Shown here piece by piece: positions 1 to 10,932 of a stretch of 64,000 nucleotides of DNA. The DNA comes from Usitatibacter palustris. Lineage in GTDB: Bacteria; Pseudomonadota; Gammaproteobacteria; Burkholderiales; Usitatibacteraceae. The stretch's first letter is position 1; each line of letters starts with the position of its first letter. Under the pieces are notes generated by a model. It did not search any database, was not told the origin of the DNA, and saw nothing but the letters and a program-made list of their open reading frames with translations. Where the stretch lies: positions 3,224,001-3,288,000 of the forward strand of contig NZ_CP053073.1 of NCBI RefSeq assembly GCF_013003985.1, written 5' to 3'. The translations under genes and the position numbers were made by a program.

Positions 1-628
1 TGTCACTCGTGCGGTCAGGGACGAGGTCGGCTGGGAAGCGGTCGAGCGGGCCCGCACGGGCGGCCGGGCCGTGATCTTCGTCACGCCCCACCTCGGCAGC
101 TACGACATCGCCGGGCGCCACCTGTGGACGCGCCTGCCGATCCTCGCGATGTACCGGCCCCACAAGATCGGCTGGCTCGACGAGCTCATCCGCGAAGGCC
201 GCAACCGGGGCGCCTCGTTCGATGGGAGCAACGTGGCACCGGCGACGATGGCCGGCGTGAAGATGCTCCTCAAGCACCTGCGCAAAGGCGGATGCAGCGT
301 CGTGTTGCCCGACCAGGTCCCCGGCGAGGGCGATGGCGTATGGGCGCCCTTCTTCGGGAGGCCCGCGTACACGATGACGCTGCTGGGCCGGCTGCAGGAA
401 TCGTCGGGGGCGGTCCTCGTGTTCTGCTACGCCGAACGCCTGGCACTCGGCGAGGGCTTTCGCATGCACTACACGGTGCTCGACGGGAACCTGAGCGACG
501 ACCGCGCCGTCGCCGCGCGCCAGGTGAATGCGATGGTCGAACGCCTGGTTCGCGAATGCCCCTCGCAATACCTGTGGGGCTACAACCGCTACAAGCATCC
601 GGCGGGCGCTCCGCCGCCTCCGGCCTGA
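1..628 (+). CDS. LpxL/HtrB-family lysophospholipid acyltransferase (5' end outside window)
   Basis: The reading frame is open from base 2, so the start lies upstream; about 208 codons are visible. The catalytic H-X4-D motif (HLGSYD) is at bases 89-106. Further on are the DQ-containing block and the FFG block typical of inner-membrane acyltransferases that add secondary acyl chains to lipid A. The C-terminal QYLWGYNRYK resembles the end of LpxL/LpxM proteins. The family uses acyl-ACP at the cytoplasmic face of the inner membrane. A second family member lies at 2414-3298; the two are separated by an oxidoreductase and a DUF2269 gene. Which acyl position each one serves cannot be read from sequence. 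Confidence 0.88.
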   Translation, partial: VTRAVRDEVGWEAVERARTGGRAVIFVTPHLGSYDIAGRHLWTRLPILAMYRPHKIGWLDELIREGRNRGASFDGSNVAPATMAGVKMLLKHLRKGGCSVVLPDQVPGEGDGVWAPFFGRPAYTMTLLGRLQESSGAVLVFCYAERLALGEGFRMHYTVLDGNLSDDRAVAARQVNAMVERLVRECPSQYLWGYNRYKHPAGAPPPPA

Positions 629-630
629 CG

Positions 631-1914
631 ATGCGCATCCTCCTTCTCGGCGCGAACGGATTCATCGGCGGCTACCTGATGGCGAACCTGCGATCGCGCG
701 GCCATGAGGTGATCGCCGCGGTGCGCGATCCGGAACGCCTCGCCGGTGCGGCGAAGCCGGCAGCGATCCGCGTCGATCTCAACAACGACGTCACGCCCGA
801 AGCGTGGATGCCGCGCCTCGCGGGCATCGACGCGGTCGTCAATTGCGCCGGCGTGCTGCAAGGCACGCAGCGCGATCGCATCGAGGCGATCCATGCCGCG
901 GGGCCGATCGCGCTCTTCCAGGCGTGCGAGCGCGCCGGCGTGAAGCGTGTCGTGCAGATCTCGGCAGTGAGCGCGGTGCGCGAAGCGGGCACGGCCTATG
1001 CAACCTCCAAGCTCGAGGCCGACGAGTGGCTGCGCTCGAGCAAGCTCTCGTGGACCATCGTGCGGCCCTCGCTCGTGTACGCAGCAGGCGCCTACGGCGG
1101 AACGGCATTGTTCCGCGCGATCGCCGCGCTTCCCTTCGCGGTCCCGTTGCCCGGCGATGGCGAACAGCCATTCCAGCCGGTGCATGTCGACGACGTCTGC
1201 GCGGTCGTCGCGAAGGCCGTCGAAACCGACGCCCTGCTCGGAAAGACCGTGGACCCGGTAGGCCCGGGTGTCGTCACGCTGCGCGAAGTCCTTGCCGACC
1301 TGCGCCGCTGGATGGGACTGGGCGAAGCGCGCTTCGTGAAAGTGCCGATGGCGCTCGTGCGCTTCGGCGCGCGACTCGGAGATTGGTTCGGCGGCCCGGC
1401 CAACACCACCGCGATCCGCCAGCTCGAGTTCGGCAACGTTTCGGATTCCGCAGCCTTTCGCGCTGCAAGCGGCATCGAGGCCCGAGGGTGGCGTGAAGGA
1501 CTCGATGCCCAACCCGCGCAATGGCAGGACCGGTGGCACGCGCGCCTCTACTTCGTTCGCCCGCTGCTGCGCGTCGCGCTGGGCGTTCTCTGGCTCGCCT
1601 CGGCTGTCATCGGATCGCTCGCGCTGGAGTCGGCCGCGCAGCTCATGGCGGTCCAGCTCAGGATCTCGGCGAGCATCACGTTCGGCACCCTCGCCGCGGC
1701 GTGCGTGGTCGACTTCGTCATCGGCTTGCTGGTGCTTACGCGGTGGCGACCCGGGCTCATGGGCGTCGTGCAGGTCGCGATGGTCCTGGGCTACACCGCG
1801 GCGATCAGCGTGCTCATGCCCGCGACGTGGGTCGATCCCTTCGGCGCCGTGCTGAAGAACATCGTGATCCTTCCCGCGATCCTCGCGCTCGCAGCGCTCG
1901 AGCAGGACCGCTGA
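631..1914 (+). CDS. SDR-family NAD(P)-binding oxidoreductase with C-terminal DoxX-like membrane domain
   Basis: This 427-residue protein has an N-terminal Rossmann domain with the nucleotide-binding GANGFIG at residues 7-13 and a YATSK (Y123, K127) matching the SDR Y-x3-K pair. From about residue 305 it becomes hydrophobic, with roughly four membrane segments resembling the DoxX-like domain found fused to such reductases. ATG at 631 is chosen because it follows the upstream stop by 2 nt; the longer open frame back to 124 is a shadow of the acyltransferase. The stop overlaps the start of the DUF2269 gene, so the two are probably translationally coupled. The substrate is unknown; a membrane-linked redox role is inferred. 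Confidence 0.85.
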   Translation: MRILLLGANGFIGGYLMANLRSRGHEVIAAVRDPERLAGAAKPAAIRVDLNNDVTPEAWMPRLAGIDAVVNCAGVLQGTQRDRIEAIHAAGPIALFQACERAGVKRVVQISAVSAVREAGTAYATSKLEADEWLRSSKLSWTIVRPSLVYAAGAYGGTALFRAIAALPFAVPLPGDGEQPFQPVHVDDVCAVVAKAVETDALLGKTVDPVGPGVVTLREVLADLRRWMGLGEARFVKVPMALVRFGARLGDWFGGPANTTAIRQLEFGNVSDSAAFRAASGIEARGWREGLDAQPAQWQDRWHARLYFVRPLLRVALGVLWLASAVIGSLALESAAQLMAVQLRISASITFGTLAAACVVDFVIGLLVLTRWRPGLMGVVQVAMVLGYTAAISVLMPATWVDPFGAVLKNIVILPAILALAALEQDR

Positions 1915-2387
1915 TGGATCCCACCGCCTACCTCGCCCTCAAGACCGTGCACATCCTGAGCTCGACCGTGCTGTTCGGCACGGGCATCGGCACGGCCTTT
2001 CACTTCTGGTGGGCGTACCGATCGGATCGCGTGCCGGCGATTGCCGCGGCCGCGCGCTCGACCGTGATCGCAGACTGGCTCTTCACCACCCCGGCGATCG
2101 TGATCCAGCCGGCAACCGGCCTCGCGTTGGCGCTCTCCATCGGCTTTCCGCTGGGCACGCCGTGGATCGCGTGGTCGATCGCGCTCTACCTCCTCGCGGG
2201 CGCCTGCTGGGTGCCCGTGGTGTTCATCCAGATGCGCCTGCGGGACATCGCGAACGCGTCCGAGCGCGATGGCACATCCCTGCCGCCGTCGTTCCATTTC
2301 CTGTTCCGCGCCTGGTTCATCCTCGGGTGGCCGGCCTTCATCGCGCTCGTCGCCGTGTTCTGGCTGATGGTCGCGAAGCCCACGTGA
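1914..2387 (+). CDS. DUF2269 family integral membrane protein
   Basis: This 157-residue protein is almost entirely hydrophobic, with about four membrane helices. It shows the DUF2269 features of an N-terminal LKTVHILSS segment, a central FTTPAIVIQPATG and a W-PVVFIQMRLRD motif before the third loop. The ATG overlaps the preceding TGA (TGATG), which suggests coupled translation with the SDR-DoxX protein. Pairing of DUF2269 with SDR/DoxX genes is common in proteobacteria. The function is not established; a role with the reductase in membrane redox chemistry is only an inference. Confidence 0.8.
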   Translation: MDPTAYLALKTVHILSSTVLFGTGIGTAFHFWWAYRSDRVPAIAAAARSTVIADWLFTTPAIVIQPATGLALALSIGFPLGTPWIAWSIALYLLAGACWVPVVFIQMRLRDIANASERDGTSLPPSFHFLFRAWFILGWPAFIALVAVFWLMVAKPT

Positions 2388-2413
2388 CGCCGTCCTGAAA
2401 TAAACTCGCCTCC

Positions 2414-3298
2414 GTGAAACTCATCCGCAGTCTGGGCTCCTGGCTCGGCGTCGCCTTCCTCTGGCTCCTGCACCTGCTGCCCACGCGCGCGATAGCGGCC
2501 GTCGGGCGGGGCTTCGGCACGCTGGCCTATCGGTTCGGCCGCGGGCGCGTCGCGCGCATCAACCTCGCGATGTGCTTTCCGGACATGCCCGAGGAAGAGC
2601 GCAATGCGCTGGCACTCGCGCACTTCAAGTCGCTCGGGCGCGCACTCGCGGAGCAGAGCATCTTCTGGTTCGGGCGGAAGGAGCGGGCGATGGGCATGGT
2701 GCGCATCATCGGCGGCGAGCACTTCGACCGGCTCAAGGGCACGCCCGTCATCGTCTTCGCGCCGCACTTCATCGGGCTCAACCTCGGCGGGCCCAAGATC
2801 TCGCACGTCTTCCCGGGCACGGCTTCGATCTACAGCACCCAGAAGAATCCGGTGCTCGATCACTATCTCTACCAGGGCCGCGTGCGCTTCGGTTCGCCGA
2901 AGCTGCTCTCGCGCCAGGAAGGCATGCGCGCAATCGTGAAGTCGCTGCGCGAGGGCCGGCTCTTCTACTTCCTTCCCGACATGGACTTCGGTGCGCGCGA
3001 CTCGATCTTCGTCCCGTTCTTCGGGGTGCCGACCTCCACCGTGACCGCACTCCCGAGGCTCGCGCGCATGGCCGGTGCGAAGGTCGTTCCCACGGTCACG
3101 CGACAGACGGAAGACGGCTACGAGGTCACGGTGCACCCGCCGTGGGAGAATTACCCGTCGGGCGATGTCGAGGCCGATGTGCGACGCATGAACACCTTCA
3201 TCGAGGAGCAGGTCCGCCTGATGCCCGAGCAGTACTTCTGGGCCCACAAGCGCTTCAAGACGCGCCCGCCCGGCGAGCCCAACCCCTACCGCGAATGA
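2414..3298 (+). CDS. Lipid A biosynthesis acyltransferase (LpxL/HtrB family), variant catalytic motif
   Basis: This 294-residue protein starts at a GTG. An N-terminal membrane anchor (about residues 5-25) is followed by the acyltransferase fold and a C-terminal [10 protein letters not shown] typical of LpxL. It should transfer an acyl chain from acyl-ACP to a lipid A precursor at the inner membrane. The usual H-X4-D/E dyad appears here as H118-X4-N123 (HFIGLN), so the expected acidic residue is an asparagine. Other blocks, such as [10 protein letters not shown] and the FFGVP segment, are intact. The stop overlaps the dapF start by TGA/ATG sharing, giving a tight operon. Either the motif tolerates Asn or this paralogue has altered activity. 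Confidence 0.87.
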   Translation: MKLIRSLGSWLGVAFLWLLHLLPTRAIAAVGRGFGTLAYRFGRGRVARINLAMCFPDMPEEERNALALAHFKSLGRALAEQSIFWFGRKERAMGMVRIIGGEHFDRLKGTPVIVFAPHFIGLNLGGPKISHVFPGTASIYSTQKNPVLDHYLYQGRVRFGSPKLLSRQEGMRAIVKSLREGRLFYFLPDMDFGARDSIFVPFFGVPTSTVTALPRLARMAGAKVVPTVTRQTEDGYEVTVHPPWENYPSGDVEADVRRMNTFIEEQVRLMPEQYFWAHKRFKTRPPGEPNPYRE

Positions 3299-4125
3299 AG
3301 ATCCGCTTCACCAAGATGCACGGCCAGGGCAACGACTTCGTCGTGATCGACGCCGTGCGCCAATCCGTTTCCCTCGACCGCGAGCAGGTTCGCCGCATCG
3401 CCGATCGCCATTTCGGCGTGGGGTGCGATCAACTGCTGGTCGTCGAGCCGCCCACCACCGCGGGCAACGATTTCCGCTACCGGATCTGGAATTCCGACGG
3501 CGGCGAGGTCGAGCAATGCGGCAACGGTTCGCGCTGCTTCGTGCGCTTCGTGCTCGACCAGGGCCTCACCACGAAAACCGAGATTCGCGTCGAGACCGCC
3601 TCGGGCGTGATCGTCCCGCGCCTCGAATCCACGGGCCAGGTGACGGTGGACATGGGCGCGCCACGATTGGCGCCCGCGCAGGTCCCCTTCGATGCGGCCG
3701 AGGAGCGCGTGACGTATCCCCTCGTCGTCGATGGCGTGACGCTCGAGGTGAGCGTGCTGTCGATGGGCAACCCGCATGCCGTGCAAGTGGTCGACGACGT
3801 CGATCGCGCGCCGGTCACGACGCAAGGTCCGAGGATCGAGAACCATCCGGCGTTCCCGAAGCGGGTGAACGCGGGCTTCATGCAGGTCGTCTCGCGTGAC
3901 GCGATCCGCCTTCGGGTCTGGGAGCGCGGCGCCGGCGAAACCCTGGCCTGCGGCACGGGCGCGTGCGCGGCCGTGGTTTCGGGCATTCGCCGCGGCCTGC
4001 TCGATTCACGGGTGCGCGTGACCACGCGCGGCGGCCCGCTTTCGATCCTCTGGCCCGGACCCGGCCACGCCGTTATGATGACGGGCGACGCCGTCCGTGT
4101 GTTCGACGGCGAAATTGAACTCTGA
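3295..4125 (+). CDS. dapF: Diaminopimelate epimerase
   Basis: DapF interconverts LL- and meso-diaminopimelate for lysine and peptidoglycan synthesis in the cytosol. The 276-residue length is normal. The two catalytic cysteines are in context: C75 in EQCGNGSRC and C219 in LACGTGAC. The N-terminus [15 protein letters not shown] is a family hallmark and fixes the start at 3295, which overlaps the upstream stop by 4 nt (ATGA). The longer open frame upstream to 2572 is spurious. The order dapF-DUF484-xerC that follows is widely conserved in beta- and gammaproteobacteria. Confidence 0.97.
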   Translation: MKIRFTKMHGQGNDFVVIDAVRQSVSLDREQVRRIADRHFGVGCDQLLVVEPPTTAGNDFRYRIWNSDGGEVEQCGNGSRCFVRFVLDQGLTTKTEIRVETASGVIVPRLESTGQVTVDMGAPRLAPAQVPFDAAEERVTYPLVVDGVTLEVSVLSMGNPHAVQVVDDVDRAPVTTQGPRIENHPAFPKRVNAGFMQVVSRDAIRLRVWERGAGETLACGTGACAAVVSGIRRGLLDSRVRVTTRGGPLSILWPGPGHAVMMTGDAVRVFDGEIEL

Positions 4126-4144
4126 AAGATCGAAGGACACGCCG

Positions 4145-4822
4145 TTGCCCACCCCCGAGCAGGTCGCAGAATTCCTCAAGCAGAACCCCGGTTTCTTCGA
4201 AAGCCACGTGGATGTGCTCATGAACCTGCACATCCCGCATCCGCACGGTGGCCGCGCCGTATCGATCGGCGAGCGCCAGCTGGTCGCGGTGCGCGAAAAG
4301 GCGAAGCTCCTCGAGGAGAAGCTTCGTGAGCTGATCGAGTTCGGCGAGGAAAACGACGCGGTGAGCGCGAAGGTCCATCGCCTCGCCTGCCGCCTGATCG
4401 AGGCCACCAGCCTCGATGCGGCCCTCGACACGCTTTACCTCGACCTCCTCGACCACTTCGCGGTCCCGCACGTCGCCGTGCGCCTGTGGAACGTCGCCGA
4501 GGAGAACCCCGACACCAAGGAGTTCGGTGCGGTCGCCGGCGAGATGCGCGATTTCGTCGCGCAGATGTCGGTGCCGTATTGCGGGCATCACGCGGTCTAC
4601 GAGAGCCAGGCGTGGTTCGGGGAATCCGCGCCGCACCTCAAGAGCTTCGCGCTCGTCCAGCTGATGCACGATGCGCAGTGCTTCGGCGCGATCGGCCTCG
4701 CCTCCGAGGACCCGAAGCGCTTCTATCCCGAGATGGGCACGCTGTACCTGAAGCGCATCGGCGAGCTCATGAGCCACGTGCTCTGGCGCTTCGTGACCCC
4801 CATCCGTGGCGAAGCCCGCTAG
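4145..4822 (+). CDS. DUF484 family protein
   Basis: This 225-residue soluble protein has an N-terminal helix of the DUF484 type (PTPEQVAEFLKQNPGFFESH), a coiled-coil-like stretch around residues 40-60 and a GAF-like C-terminal half. It always sits between dapF and xerC in related genomes; the function is not established. I chose TTG at 4145 because AAGGA lies at 4133-4137, 7 nt upstream. The alternative GTG at 4097 overlaps dapF by 29 nt, has no clear ribosome site and adds 16 residues unlike the family. The 3' end overlaps xerC by 17 nt. Confidence 0.85.
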   Translation: MPTPEQVAEFLKQNPGFFESHVDVLMNLHIPHPHGGRAVSIGERQLVAVREKAKLLEEKLRELIEFGEENDAVSAKVHRLACRLIEATSLDAALDTLYLDLLDHFAVPHVAVRLWNVAEENPDTKEFGAVAGEMRDFVAQMSVPYCGHHAVYESQAWFGESAPHLKSFALVQLMHDAQCFGAIGLASEDPKRFYPEMGTLYLKRIGELMSHVLWRFVTPIRGEAR

Positions 4823-5705
4823 CGCGCTCGAGCGCTACCTCGCCCACCTCCGCAACGAACGCCGGCTCTCCGGCCACACGCTCGCCGCGTACGCGCGCGA
4901 CGGCGCCCTGCTTCCCGGGCTTGCCGGCGATCGCGCGATGGACGCCCTCACCGTGCACGACATCCGCCGCTTCATCGCAACACTCCACGGCCGCGGACTC
5001 TCGCCGCGCTCGCTCGCGCGCACGCTCTCGAGCTGGCGCGGGTTCTTCGACTTCCTCGCGCGCCACCGCGAAGTCGCTTCGAACCCCTGCACCGGCGTGC
5101 GTCCGCCGAAAGCGCCGCGCAAGCTTCCCGAGGCACTCTCTCCCGATGATGCCGTGCGCCTGGTCGCGCATGGCGGCGACGATTCGCCGCTCGGCGTGCG
5201 CGACAGCGCGCTCTTCGAGCTCGCGTATTCGTGCGGGCTGCGGGTCTCGGAGCTGACGGGCCTCGACCTCGACGCCATCGACCCGAAGACGGGCGAAGTG
5301 CGCGTGACCGGCAAGGGCTCGAAGACGCGCATCGTGCCGGTGGGCACGCCGGCCCTCGAAGCGGTGGCCCGATGGCTGCGTCTTCGCACCCCGCTCGCGC
5401 GCCCGGAGGTAAACGCGCTGTTCATCGGACCGCGCGGCCGCAGGATGTCGCCGCGCGACGTGCAGCGCCGCATCAAGCTGCGCGCCCAGGCGGCGGGGCT
5501 CGATGTCGACGTCCATCCGCACATGCTTCGCCATTCCTTCGCCTCGCACGTGCTGCAGTCGTCCGGCGACCTGCGCGCCGTGCAGGAGATGCTCGGGCAC
5601 GCGAGCATCGCGTCCACGCAGGTGTACACGCACCTCGACTTCCAGCATCTCGCGAAGGTGTACGACGCGGCGCACCCGCGCGCCAAGCGCGCCAAGCGGC
5701 GCTGA
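4806..5705 (+). CDS. xerC: Tyrosine recombinase XerC
   Basis: This 299-residue site-specific recombinase resolves chromosome dimers at dif together with XerD. The N-terminal SAM-like DNA-binding domain covers about residues 5-95, followed by the catalytic domain. All active-site residues are visible: R146 (CGLRVSE), K170 (GKGSKTR), H239 and R242 (HMLRH), H265 (LGHASI) and nucleophile Y274 (VYTH). XerC rather than XerD is chosen from the dapF-DUF484-xerC context. The start is GTG at 4806, inside the DUF484 end. The C-terminus is rich in Arg and Lys. Confidence 0.95.
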   Translation: MAKPASALERYLAHLRNERRLSGHTLAAYARDGALLPGLAGDRAMDALTVHDIRRFIATLHGRGLSPRSLARTLSSWRGFFDFLARHREVASNPCTGVRPPKAPRKLPEALSPDDAVRLVAHGGDDSPLGVRDSALFELAYSCGLRVSELTGLDLDAIDPKTGEVRVTGKGSKTRIVPVGTPALEAVARWLRLRTPLARPEVNALFIGPRGRRMSPRDVQRRIKLRAQAAGLDVDVHPHMLRHSFASHVLQSSGDLRAVQEMLGHASIASTQVYTHLDFQHLAKVYDAAHPRAKRAKRR

Positions 5706-5713
5706 GGCCTGCC

Positions 5714-6769
<1,056 letters not shown>

Positions 6770-7729
6770 CCATCCTCACCGGCTTCCTCGGAGCCGGGAA
6801 GACCACCCTCCTCAACCGCATCCTCACCGAGCAGCACGGCGAGAAGATCGCGGTCATCGAGAACGAGTTCGGCGAGACCGGCATCGACAACGAGATCCTC
6901 GTGCAGGACAAGCAGGAGCAGATCGTGGAGATGAACAACGGGTGCCTGTGCTGCACCGTGCGCGGCGACCTCGTGCGCATCCTCAAGGACCTGCGCAAGA
7001 AGAAGCGCGGCGGCGAACTGAAGTTCGACCGCGTGATCATCGAGACCACCGGGTTGGCAAACCCGGGACCTGTCGCCCAGACGTTCTTCATGGACGAGGA
7101 CATCCACAAGAACTACATGCTCGACGCCGTGATCACCGTCGTCGATGCGAAGCACGGCAACAAGACGCTCGACGAGCACGACGAGGCGCGCGCCCAGGTG
7201 GGCTTCGCCGACCGCATCCTGCTCTCGAAGACCGACCTCGTGGCCGAAACCGAGACGAAGGACCTGATGGACCGCATGAAGCGCATGAACCCGCGCGCGC
7301 AGCAGAACAAGGTCCACTTCGGCGAGGCGGACATCAAGGAGATCCTCGACATCAAGGGCTTCAACCTCAACGCGATCCTCGAGGTCGAGCCGACGTTCCT
7401 CACCGACGATCACCACCACCATGACGACGACGTGTCGTCCTTCGTGTGGAAGGACCCGCGGCCGATGCATCTCGAGAAGATCGAGACGTTCCTCTCGCTC
7501 ATGGTCGAGAACTACGGCGAGGACCTCCTGCGCTACAAGGGCGTGCTCAACATCAAGGGCAACGAGCGCCGGATGATCTTCCAGGGCGTGCACATGCTCA
7601 TGGGCGGCACCGAGGGCAAGCCCTGGGCGCCCGACGAGACCCGCGAGAGCGTCATGGTGTTCATCGGCCGGAAGATCCCCCGCAAGCTCTTCGAGGAAGG
7701 CCTCGCATACTGCGTCGCGTAAGCGGCGC

Positions 7730-7735
7730 TATACT
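7730..7735 (+). promoter_or_regulatory. Candidate -10 element upstream of the tandem STAS gene
   Basis: TATACT lies 8 nt after the CobW stop and 37 nt before the TTG start at 7772. No convincing -35 is visible at 16-18 nt, so this is a -10-only call. Confidence 0.35.
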
Positions 7736-7771
7736 GGCATCGCGCACTTCCACAGATACGGGTAGAAACCC

Positions 7772-8881
7772 TTGAAGCCTGTCGCAGCCTCCGTCACCGG
7801 CACGCGCACGGGCGCCAACCGAGCGCTCGCACGAGTCGGCACCGAAGAATTCCACTCCATGCGCCTGCCTGCTGCCCAGGAGGCCGCGGTGCTCTATTCG
7901 GCCAACTTCAACGACGCCGCGGTGGCGCTGCTGAAGAGCGAGATCAAGGACTCGGCGGGCAAGACCAACAAGCAGGTCTGGCTCATGCTGTTCGACATCT
8001 ACCAGGCCTCGCAGAACCGCTCGGAGTTCGACGCGCTCTCGATGCTGTTCACCGTCCGCTTCGAGCAATCGCCGCCGCCCTGGGCGGAGTCGGGCGATTC
8101 GGCGGGCGACCCGCGCCGCTCGACCCAGACGCGCGAGCGCAAGGACCTCTTCACGCTCAAGCCCAATGCCTCCGGGGACCTCGCCGCCGAGATCGAGAAG
8201 TTCCGCGCCTTCGCCGAGGCCCAGGGCACCGTGCGGCTCGATGTTTCGAAGGTGACGGCGATCAGCGCCGAGGAAGCGACGCTGCTCAACAACGCGCTCC
8301 TGCTGCTGCGCAAGAAGAACATGCCGATGTGGTTCAACAGCATCGAGCCGTTCGAGAAGCTGCTGCGCTCGCAGATCGCCGAAAAAGCCACTGAAGTCCA
8401 GCGCTACTACTGGCTCCTGCTGTTCGAGCTGCTGATCATCCAGGGCCGCTCGCAGGAGTTCGAGGACCTGGGGCTCGAGTACGCCGTGGCCTTCGAGATC
8501 TCCCCGCCCATCTGGGAGATCTACGTGAACTCGGTCGCGATCGCCGCGGCCAAGGCCGCGCCCGCGGCGAAGGCCGCCCCCTCGGCCGCCATCCAGCCCG
8601 AGGTGGGCTTCCCGCTGAAGGGCGTGATCTCGGCGGCCAGCGCGAACCAGATCGCGGAGCTGAACGGTTTCGCCGCGAACCACACCGAAGTCGCGATCGA
8701 CACCAGCAAGGTGCTGCGTATCGAGTTCGGCTTCGCCTCGATCTTCTTCGAGGTGGTGAAGACCATCCAGGTGGCGGGCAAGCGCGTGATCCTGTCCAAC
8801 CTCAACGAGCTCAATGCGGGGCTGCTCGAGGCCTTCGGCTTCAACCGCTACGCGATCCTCGTCCGCAAGAAGTCCATCTGA
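7772..8881 (+). CDS. Tandem helical-repeat/STAS-domain protein of unknown function
   Basis: This 369-residue cytosolic protein appears to contain two copies of one unit. Helical module A1 (about residues 37-104) and A2 (about 196-249) share the pattern W/YWLxLF-x12-EFxxL...F-SPPxW. Each is linked to a STAS-like module: B1 (about 125-195) centred on [15 protein letters not shown] and B2 (about 278-369) centred on [15 protein letters not shown]. An Ala/Lys/Pro linker at 256-273 separates A2 from B2. STAS domains usually bind nucleotides or regulators such as anti-sigma factors; no partner is encoded nearby. The start is TTG at 7772; ATG at 7859 is an alternative that would remove 29 residues. 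Confidence 0.75.
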   Translation: MKPVAASVTGTRTGANRALARVGTEEFHSMRLPAAQEAAVLYSANFNDAAVALLKSEIKDSAGKTNKQVWLMLFDIYQASQNRSEFDALSMLFTVRFEQSPPPWAESGDSAGDPRRSTQTRERKDLFTLKPNASGDLAAEIEKFRAFAEAQGTVRLDVSKVTAISAEEATLLNNALLLLRKKNMPMWFNSIEPFEKLLRSQIAEKATEVQRYYWLLLFELLIIQGRSQEFEDLGLEYAVAFEISPPIWEIYVNSVAIAAAKAAPAAKAAPSAAIQPEVGFPLKGVISAASANQIAELNGFAANHTEVAIDTSKVLRIEFGFASIFFEVVKTIQVAGKRVILSNLNELNAGLLEAFGFNRYAILVRKKSI

Positions 8882-8945
8882 AATCCCCAACGGGCGCACG
8901 GGAATTTTCCCCGCGCGTGCCGGTCCCTGCGTAGAGGCTCGGCGA

Positions 8946-9491
8946 ATGAGCGAATCCCCTCCCCAATTCCATGGCACGACCATCGTGTCCGTGCGCCGCG
9001 GCCGCCAGGTCGCGCTGGGCGGCGACGGCCAGGTGACGCTCGGCAACATCGTCGTGAAGGCCACCGCCCGCAAGGTGCGCCGCCTGTACCAGGACAGGAT
9101 CCTCGCCGGCTTCGCCGGAGCGACCGCGGATGCCTTCACCCTCTTCGAGCGCTTCGAGGCCAAGCTGGAGAAGCACCAGGGCAACCTGCTGCGCTCGGCC
9201 GTGGAGCTCGCCAAGGACTGGCGCACGGATCGCATCCTGCGCCGCCTGGAGGCCCTTCTCGCCGTGGCCGACGCGGAATCCTCGCTGATGATCACCGGCA
9301 CGGGCGATGTGCTCGAGCCCGAGCGCGGGCTGATCGCGATCGGCAGCGGCGGCCCGTATGCGCAGGCCGCGGCCATGGCCCTGCTCGACCACACGGATCT
9401 GCCGCCGGCTGAAGTGGTGAAGCGCTCGCTCACCATCGCGGGCGAGCTGTGCATCTACACGAACCAGAACCACGTGATCGAGACGCTGTGA
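8946..9491 (+). CDS. hslV: ATP-dependent protease proteolytic subunit HslV
   Basis: HslV is the Ntn-hydrolase peptidase of the HslVU (ClpQY) complex. The 181-residue precursor carries a 10-residue leader ending FHG, before catalytic T11 in TTIVSVRRG. Removal of the leader should expose the N-terminal threonine nucleophile. Conserved blocks [10 protein letters not shown] and [13 protein letters not shown] are present. Its stop overlaps the GTG of hslU, as expected for coupled expression of the two subunits. The 64 nt gap upstream holds no convincing promoter. Confidence 0.97.
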   Translation: MSESPPQFHGTTIVSVRRGRQVALGGDGQVTLGNIVVKATARKVRRLYQDRILAGFAGATADAFTLFERFEAKLEKHQGNLLRSAVELAKDWRTDRILRRLEALLAVADAESSLMITGTGDVLEPERGLIAIGSGGPYAQAAAMALLDHTDLPPAEVVKRSLTIAGELCIYTNQNHVIETL

Positions 9492-10858
9492 GCGACATGA
9501 ACGTGAACCCGTCCCCGCCTCCTCCCACGCCCGAGGTCGCGTCGATGATGACGCCCCAGGAGATCGTGCACGAGCTCGACAAGTACATCGTCGGGCAGGC
9601 TGACGCCAAGCGTGCGGTGGCGATCGCGCTGCGCAACCGCTGGCGGCGCTCGCAGGTGCCCCTCGAGCTGCGCGCCGAGATCACGCCCAAGAACATCCTG
9701 ATGATCGGGCCCACCGGCGTAGGCAAGACGGAGATCTCGCGCCGCCTCGCGCGGCTTGCGAACGCGCCTTTCATCAAGGTCGAGGCCACGAAGTTCACCG
9801 AGGTGGGCTACGTGGGCCGCGACGTCGACACGATCATCCGCGACCTGGTCGAGATCGCGGTGAAGTCCACGCGCGAGCAGGAGATGCGCAAGGTCCGCCA
9901 TCGCGCCCAGGATTCCGCCGAGGAGCGCGTGCTCGATGCGCTGCTGCCCGGCGTGCCGCAGGCCGAAGGACACGACGCGAACTCCACGCGCCAGCGCTTC
10001 CGCAAGATGCTTCGCGAGGGCAAGCTCGACGACAAGGATCTCGAGATCGATCTCGCGCAGGGTCCTGCCAACATGGAGATCCTGGCGCCCCCCGGAATGG
10101 AGGAGCTCACCCAGCAGCTCCAGGGCATGTTCGCCAACATCGGGCACTCGCGCCGCAAGCGCCGCACCGTGAAGATCCGCGAAGCCCTGCGGCTCATCAC
10201 CGACGAGGAAGCCGCCGCGCTCGTGAACGAGGAGGAGCTGCGCCACGCAGCCCTGCAATCGGTCGAGCAGAACGGCATCGTGTTCCTCGACGAGATCGAC
10301 AAGATCGCCAGCCGCGGCGAGCTGCAGGGCGCGGACGTTTCGCGCCAGGGCGTGCAGCGCGACCTCCTGCCGCTGGTGGAGGGCACGGCGGTCACCACCA
10401 AGTACGGCATGGTGCACACCGACCACATCCTCTTCATCGCGAGCGGCGCGTTCCACCTCGCGCGCCCCTCCGATCTCATCCCCGAACTGCAGGGCCGGCT
10501 GCCCATCCGGGTGGAGCTCCAGAGCCTCTCGGTGGACGACTTCGAACGCATCCTCACCGCCACCGACGCGTGCCTCACGCGGCAGTACGAAGCGCTGCTG
10601 GCCACCGAAGGCCTCACGCTCGCTTTCCAGCCCGATGGCGTGCGGCGGCTCGCGGAGATCGCCTTCTCGGTGAACGAGCGCACCGAGAACATCGGCGCGC
10701 GCCGGCTCTACACCGTGATGGAGAAGCTCCTCGAGGACGTCTCCTTCGACGCGGGCAGCGGCAGCGGCGCCTCGAAGGTGGTGATCGACGCGGCTTACGT
10801 GGATTCGCGCCTCGCGGAACTCGCGAAGAGCGAGGATCTCTCCCGCTACGTCCTCTAG
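9488..10858 (+). CDS. hslU: ATP-dependent protease ATPase subunit HslU
   Basis: HslU is the AAA+ unfoldase that feeds substrates to HslV. Walker [10 protein letters not shown], Walker [12 protein letters not shown], the GYVGRD pore loop and the family C-terminus DLSRYVL are all visible. The length is 456 residues from GTG 9488, which overlaps the hslV stop (GTGA). ATG 9497 is also possible. Either start leaves a short Pro-rich N-terminal extension compared with the common start at the residues [13 protein letters not shown]. The middle I-domain is present. Confidence 0.97.
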   Translation: MSDMNVNPSPPPPTPEVASMMTPQEIVHELDKYIVGQADAKRAVAIALRNRWRRSQVPLELRAEITPKNILMIGPTGVGKTEISRRLARLANAPFIKVEATKFTEVGYVGRDVDTIIRDLVEIAVKSTREQEMRKVRHRAQDSAEERVLDALLPGVPQAEGHDANSTRQRFRKMLREGKLDDKDLEIDLAQGPANMEILAPPGMEELTQQLQGMFANIGHSRRKRRTVKIREALRLITDEEAAALVNEEELRHAALQSVEQNGIVFLDEIDKIASRGELQGADVSRQGVQRDLLPLVEGTAVTTKYGMVHTDHILFIASGAFHLARPSDLIPELQGRLPIRVELQSLSVDDFERILTATDACLTRQYEALLATEGLTLAFQPDGVRRLAEIAFSVNERTENIGARRLYTVMEKLLEDVSFDAGSGSGASKVVIDAAYVDSRLAELAKSEDLSRYVL

Positions 10859-10932
10859 CGGATTCCCGAAGAAGTCACCGTTCGCAAGAAAGCGTAACGC
10901 CCCTCGCCGCGGCCACCTGATTCAATGCCGCG

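Noticed and set aside
124..630. Upstream extension of the SDR gene
   Set aside because: It overlaps the acyltransferase gene in another frame and its translation is Arg/Pro-rich without similarity to the Rossmann start at 631.
4097..4144. GTG start of the DUF484 gene inside dapF
   Set aside because: The TTG at 4145 has AAGGA at ideal distance and gives the family-like N-terminus.
8882..8945. Inverted repeat and possible heat-shock promoter before hslV
   Set aside because: The GGGAATTTTCCC repeat is short and its extension imperfect, and no pair of -35 and -10 boxes fits sigma-32 spacing well.
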